Origin: Hyphomicrobiales bacterium
GTDB taxonomy: Bacteria > Pseudomonadota > Alphaproteobacteria > Rhizobiales > Xanthobacteraceae
Length of the DNA: 46,939 bases
NCBI GenBank assembly: GCA_009377695.1
Contig: WHTP01000031.1
Coordinates: 1-46,939 of the forward strand
Direction of reading: 5' to 3'
Made by a program: the position numbers and the translations under genes. This document shows positions 43,623-46,939 of the stretch, piece by piece. The notes beneath the pieces are model-generated. The model was not told the DNA's origin. It worked only from the letters and a program-made list of their open reading frames with translations, and did not search any database. Within the stretch, counting starts at the first letter, position 1. Every line of letters begins with the position of its first letter.

Positions 43623-43644
43623 CCCACGGGCAAAGAGGCGTGGG
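43623..43644 (+). terminator. Intercistronic hairpin after the second binding protein
   Basis: CCCACG and CGTGGG form a 6-bp stem around a ten-base loop right after the binding-protein stop and before the permeases. No T-run follows. Such hairpins often stabilise the upstream binding-protein mRNA and lower permease expression; this role is inferred. Confidence 0.4.
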
Positions 43645-43718
43645 CGGACTGCTTCTGCCCCGCCTCCGCGCACCGGCCCCCTGACTCACCTCGCGGGGGG
43701 ATCGAGAGCGGAGCGGCC

Positions 43719-44726
43719 ATGCTGGCATACGTGATACGCAGGGTAGCGGGCACGATCCCCGTCATCATCCTGATCTCCCTGCTGGTCTTCATGCTCGTCC
43801 AGGCGGCGCCGGGCGACCCTGCTGATCTGCTGCTGTCCGACGAGGCAACGGCGGAAGACGTCGCCGACGCGCGTGCGCGGTGGGGCCTCGATCAGCCTGT
43901 CTGGGTGCAGTATTGGAAGTTCTTGACCGCCGCCCTGCAGGGTGACCTCGGCACCTCCTTTCGCTACGCCGATCCAGTACTCACCATGATAGCGGAGAGG
44001 CTGCCGGCGACCATTGAACTCGCCGTCGTCTCGATCATCATTGCGGTCGTCATCGCTGTGCCGCTCGGCGTCTGGGCTGGCGCAAGACCCAATTCCTGGA
44101 TCGACAATCTCGGCTCTCTGGTCGGCCTCTTCGGGATCAGCATGCCGAATTTCTGGTTCGGAATCATGCTGATCCTGGTCATGTCCGGCATCCTGAATCT
44201 GCTGCCGTCATCGGGGCGCGACACCTACGGCATTGCCGGCGACCCGATCACGGGATTCTACCTGCTCGACAGCGTGATCAAGGGAAACTGGCGAGGCCTG
44301 TGGGACGGGCTCGCTCATATCGCAATGCCCGCCATCGCGCTTGGGACGAACATGATGGGCATCTTGATGCGCGTGACCCGTTCCTCTGTGATGGAGGTGA
44401 TGCACGAAGAATACGTGACCACCGCCCGCGCCAAGGGAGTGAGCGAGCGCGCCGTGCTGTGGCATCACGTCGTGCGCAACGCGCTCGTTCCGATCGTCAC
44501 CGTGGTGGGACTGGAGCTCGGAACGCTGCTCTCGGGTTCGATTATCGTCGAAACGGTGTTCTCGTGGCCGGGAAGCGGGCAGCTTCTGATCAGCGCGATT
44601 ACCAGCCGGGATTACCCGCTGATCACAGGCACGGTGCTGACATACACAATGGCCTTCGTGATCATCAACTTCACGGTCGACATCCTGTACGCCGCTATCG
44701 ATCCGAGGATTCGCTTTGACAAGTAG
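43719..44726 (+). CDS. Dipeptide-type ABC transporter permease, DppB
   Basis: A 335-residue inner-membrane permease. The N-terminus MLAYVIRRVAGTIPVIILIS and the early QAAPGDPADLL are typical of DppB/OppB. Further membrane segments lie near 99-125, 137-160 and 275-325. The ATPase-coupling loop reads HEEYVTTARAKGVSERAVLW, with the EAA-like A-x-G motif. The ATG follows GGAGCGG. The last 11 bases overlap the next permease. Confidence 0.93.
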   Translation: MLAYVIRRVAGTIPVIILISLLVFMLVQAAPGDPADLLLSDEATAEDVADARARWGLDQPVWVQYWKFLTAALQGDLGTSFRYADPVLTMIAERLPATIELAVVSIIIAVVIAVPLGVWAGARPNSWIDNLGSLVGLFGISMPNFWFGIMLILVMSGILNLLPSSGRDTYGIAGDPITGFYLLDSVIKGNWRGLWDGLAHIAMPAIALGTNMMGILMRVTRSSVMEVMHEEYVTTARAKGVSERAVLWHHVVRNALVPIVTVVGLELGTLLSGSIIVETVFSWPGSGQLLISAITSRDYPLITGTVLTYTMAFVIINFTVDILYAAIDPRIRFDK

Positions 44727-45642
44727 CACAATCTCGCCCGAGGCAGCTGTTGCCGTTCCGACCCTTGGCACGGAGCGTGCGAGCCGGATCCCAAAGGTCC
44801 TGCGCCCGTGGCTCAAGCCCAAGATCATCGCTGGCGGGAGCATCGTGGCATTGCTGGTGGTGATGGGCCTGTTGGCGCCCGCGATCTCACCGTTCGATCC
44901 CAACAAGCAGAACCTGCTGAGCGCGATGCAGGCGCCGCAATGGCTTGCCGGCCCGCACGTTCTCGGTACGGATCACGTCGGGCGCGACATTCTCAGCCGC
45001 ATCTTCTACGGTGCACGTATTTCACTGGTCATCGCGGTGACGGTGGTGGTGATCTCCGGCGCTGTCGGCGTCGGGCTCGGAGCGATCTCCGGCTATTTCG
45101 CGGGCAAGATCGACTTCATGATCCAAAAGCTGGTGGAGGTCATCTGGGCATTTCCGCCTCTGTTGCTCGCCATTGCGATCATGGCGTTCTTCGGCCAGGG
45201 ACTCGGCATCCTGATCGTGGCGCTGGTGGCACAAAGATGGATCCCTTATTGCCGGGTCGCCCGCGGCCAGGCGCTCTCGCTCCGGACACGCGACTTCGTA
45301 GACGCGGCACGTTCGCTCGGGGCACGCGACGGACGCATCATCGTCAAGCACATCCTGCCCAACCTGATGCAGGCGGCGATGGTTATCGGCACCTTCGCCA
45401 TGGCGACCGCTATCATATCGGAGGCCAGCCTCAGCTTCCTTGGCCTCGGCGTACCGCCTCACATACCCACCTGGGGCGGCATGCTGGCCGATGGGCGCGC
45501 GTACATCAGCACAGCCTGGTGGCTCGCTCTCTTCCCCGGCCTGTGCATTTTCTTCACCGTCCTCGGCATAAATCTTCTGGGCGATGGCATGCGCGACATC
45601 TTCGACCCGCGGCTGAAGCGCTCCGGTCAGGGCATGGGCTGA
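44716..45642 (+). CDS. Dipeptide-type ABC transporter permease, DppC
   Basis: A 308-residue permease of the DppC type, with a cytoplasmic N-terminus of about 35 residues and a first membrane segment IIAGGSIVALLVVMGLLAP. The family motif HVLGTDHVGRDILSRIFYGA follows, then the coupling loop TRDFVDAARSLGARDGRIIV and LSFLGLGVPPHIPTWGGMLA. The start is a TTG at 44716 overlapping the dppB stop by 11 bases. It would pair with DppB. Confidence 0.93.
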   Translation: MTSSTISPEAAVAVPTLGTERASRIPKVLRPWLKPKIIAGGSIVALLVVMGLLAPAISPFDPNKQNLLSAMQAPQWLAGPHVLGTDHVGRDILSRIFYGARISLVIAVTVVVISGAVGVGLGAISGYFAGKIDFMIQKLVEVIWAFPPLLLAIAIMAFFGQGLGILIVALVAQRWIPYCRVARGQALSLRTRDFVDAARSLGARDGRIIVKHILPNLMQAAMVIGTFAMATAIISEASLSFLGLGVPPHIPTWGGMLADGRAYISTAWWLALFPGLCIFFTVLGINLLGDGMRDIFDPRLKRSGQGMG

Positions 45643-45669
45643 AGCCGCTTTAACACCCAAGAGGCTGGA

Positions 45670-46389
45670 ATGGCGTCAAAGGAAGAATTCGAGAATCATT
45701 GCTGGGTCGACGTGGTCAAGCCGGAGGATCTGCAGACCTACGCGCCCTACGCTCGGGAGACCTACGTCGGAGATAACCCGGCACTGCTCGCGATCGATCT
45801 TTACAACCTAGTCTACAAGGGCGGGCGGAAATACCCACACGAGCTCGAGCCCGAATATCCCAACAGCTGCGGCATCTACGCTCACGAGGCGATCGAGCCT
45901 ACGCAGAAGCTGATCGCGGGATGTCGCGCGGCCAAGCTGCCGATCTTCTACGTGACGGCCCAGTTCACGCCGCACCGCGTCGCTTCGACCCGACGCGTGC
46001 ACCTGCCGATGACTGCGCATGACTGCGAGATACACGACGCCTTCACGCCGAAGCCGGAGGACGTTGTATTTCGCAAGGAGCGCCCGAGCGCCTTCTTCGG
46101 CACGCCGCTGATCGCGCACCTGAACCAGCGCCGGATCGACAGCCTCATCGTCTGTGGCGAGAGCACGTCGGGTTGCGTGCGCGCTAGCGTGCTGGAAGCC
46201 CACATGTACGGCAAGCACGTCACGGTCGTCGAGGAGTCCTGCTTTGACCGATGCGAGGCCACCCACAAGGTCAACCTGTTCGACATGCATCACAAGTATG
46301 CCGACGTGATGCATCTGGACGAGGTCCTGTTACATCTGGATGCGTTGGCGGCGGGCCGCTCGCCGGCCGTGGCCGCCGTTTCCGCTTAA
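45670..46389 (+). CDS. Isochorismatase-like cysteine amidohydrolase
   Basis: A 239-residue cysteine hydrolase of the isochorismatase superfamily, close to N-carbamoylsarcosine amidohydrolase and maleamate amidase types. The Asp-Lys-Cys triad is visible: D43 (LLAIDLYN), K136 (VVFRKERPSAF) and C169 (GESTSGCVRAS). GAGG lies before the ATG. As the last gene in the importer operon, it probably removes ammonia or a carbamoyl group from the imported compound or a product of the other hydrolases. A strong hairpin follows the stop. Confidence 0.88.
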   Translation: MASKEEFENHCWVDVVKPEDLQTYAPYARETYVGDNPALLAIDLYNLVYKGGRKYPHELEPEYPNSCGIYAHEAIEPTQKLIAGCRAAKLPIFYVTAQFTPHRVASTRRVHLPMTAHDCEIHDAFTPKPEDVVFRKERPSAFFGTPLIAHLNQRRIDSLIVCGESTSGCVRASVLEAHMYGKHVTVVEESCFDRCEATHKVNLFDMHHKYADVMHLDEVLLHLDALAAGRSPAVAAVSA

Positions 46390-46399
46390 GGCAGCCTTT

Positions 46400-46435
46400 A
46401 TCGGCATCGCCCGCCCTACTCGGGCCGATGCCGAT
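46400..46435 (+). terminator. Stem-loop ending the transporter operon
   Basis: ATCGGCATCG and CGATGCCGAT form a perfect 10-bp stem, extended after one bulged C by CCCG/CGGG around a seven-base loop. It lies ten bases past the isochorismatase-like stop. There is no T-run, so it may act with Rho or as a 3' protecting structure for both converging genes. Confidence 0.6.
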
Positions 46436-46680
46436 GGACGAATCGACCGCATTGGACGTCCACACGCGTGCGTGTTCTTACGGACGATCTTCCGGCGGAA
46501 CGACTGGACCAGCTTCTCAACCTGGAACTGTGTATCCTTGCTAAAATCGCCATGGCCAAGATCGTCATGGCCGCCAACCCGGTCGCGATGGTCATCGTGC
46601 CGGATATGGAACGGGCAAACAGCGAGGCGCATCGACTGCTGTCTTCTTCGCCGAGCCGTAAGCAAGGACTGACATTACTA

Positions 46681-46938
46681 TCACTGCAGTGGCACGCCGC
46701 TGACCTTCACCTGTTCCGCCCAGCTTTTCATTTCGGCCCGCAGGAATTTCTGGAGGTAGGCAGGGGAGCGGCGGTCGGCGGCAATGGGTTCAATGCCGGT
46801 TCTGCGCAACCGCTCGACCGTGGTTGCCGAGTCGAGCGTCCGGTTGCTCGCGTCATAAAGCTTCGCAACGATGGCATCGGGCGTGCGCTTCGAGAAAAAG
46901 AACCCCGTCCAGAAGTAGGAGTCCACGCCGGCGACTCC
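46681..46938 (-). CDS. TctC/Bug family receptor, C-terminal part (cut by window edge)
   Basis: The frame is open to the right edge, so only the last 85 or so residues are seen. They read GVDSYFWTGFFFSKRTPDAI and end FLRAEMKSWAEQVKVSGVPL, which matches the end of Bug receptors (GFD-YFWTG then a final W-x-x-x-V/I-x-x-S/A-G). An internal GTG at 46926 is not the true start. Ligand is unknown. It is convergent with the importer operon. Confidence 0.8.
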   Translation of the reverse strand, partial: GVAGVDSYFWTGFFFSKRTPDAIVAKLYDASNRTLDSATTVERLRRTGIEPIAADRRSPAYLQKFLRAEMKSWAEQVKVSGVPLQ

Positions 46939-46939
46939 C

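Noticed and set aside
46468-46680. Plus-strand frame from a GTG at 46468 (RVLTDDLPAERLDQLLNLEL) that runs on past 46681
   Set aside because: The start of the frame looks protein-like, but it continues antisense through the TctC coding end and off the window, has no ribosome-binding site and follows a terminator hairpin. It may be a chance frame or gene remnant; not supported enough to list.
1-46939. tRNA, rRNA, insertion sequence or prophage genes
   Set aside because: No transposase, integrase, tRNA-like cloverleaf with CCA-proximal pattern or rRNA sequence was recognised in either strand by eye.

Overview
The window is high-GC DNA that looks like an alphaproteobacterial (Hyphomicrobiales) chromosome, most like the Bradyrhizobium/Rhodopseudomonas/Xanthobacteraceae group. 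The grounds are the phn gene order with ATGA-type overlaps, a complex-I-like hydrogenase-related pair, many orphan TctC (Bug) binding proteins, and short CTAGTG-type intergenic repeats. The taxonomic call is inference; no rRNA or tRNA gene is visible.

Region 1 (2-1650, +) is the end of an energy-converting hydrogenase-related operon. It holds a large subunit cut by the window edge, with both visible Ni-ligand regions free of the expected Cys pairs, and a NuoB-like 4Fe-4S subunit.

Region 2 (1784-17439) is a large phosphonate locus. The C-P lyase operon phnGHIJKLMN runs on the minus strand with nearly every junction overlapping or almost touching. The GntR regulator phnF is divergent, and a duplicated operator-like sequence lies at the phnG start. 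Next come a phnCDEE importer (minus) and a second one-permease importer phnDCE (minus). Divergent from the latter are a second, atypical phnM and a 2H-phosphoesterase-like gene. No phnP is present in the window. Pho-box-like 7-4-7 repeats lie upstream of phnC and of the second phnM, whereas the core operon seems to be under PhnF. Together these genes would import phosphonates, cleave the C-P bond through ribose-triphosphate intermediates and return ribose bisphosphate to PRPP.

Region 3 (17760-25991) is a catabolic island: a LysR regulator, a LigI-like amidohydrolase, a TctC receptor, a DUF6282-type metal hydrolase, a second TctC, and an extra folD, then a convergent third TctC. Short repeats sit in its intergenic spaces.

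Region 4 (26168-34657) starts with a LysR-type regulator carrying two tandem HTH domains. Divergent from it is a three-gene set of two 4,5-dihydroxyphthalate-decarboxylase-like proteins around an amidohydrolase. Then come a galactose mutarotase, an SMP-30-type lactonase, a DoxX-type membrane protein and another TctC. A strong terminator with clustered hairpins at 34820-34910 may mark a small RNA.

Region 5 (35072-46389) is a dipeptide-type ABC uptake operon (DppD, DppF, alpha/beta hydrolase, two tandem binding proteins, DppB, DppC, isochorismatase-like amidohydrolase), with a YtcJ-like amidohydrolase divergent from it. This arrangement suggests import and hydrolysis of an amide- or peptide-like compound. 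The window ends inside a fifth TctC gene on the minus strand.
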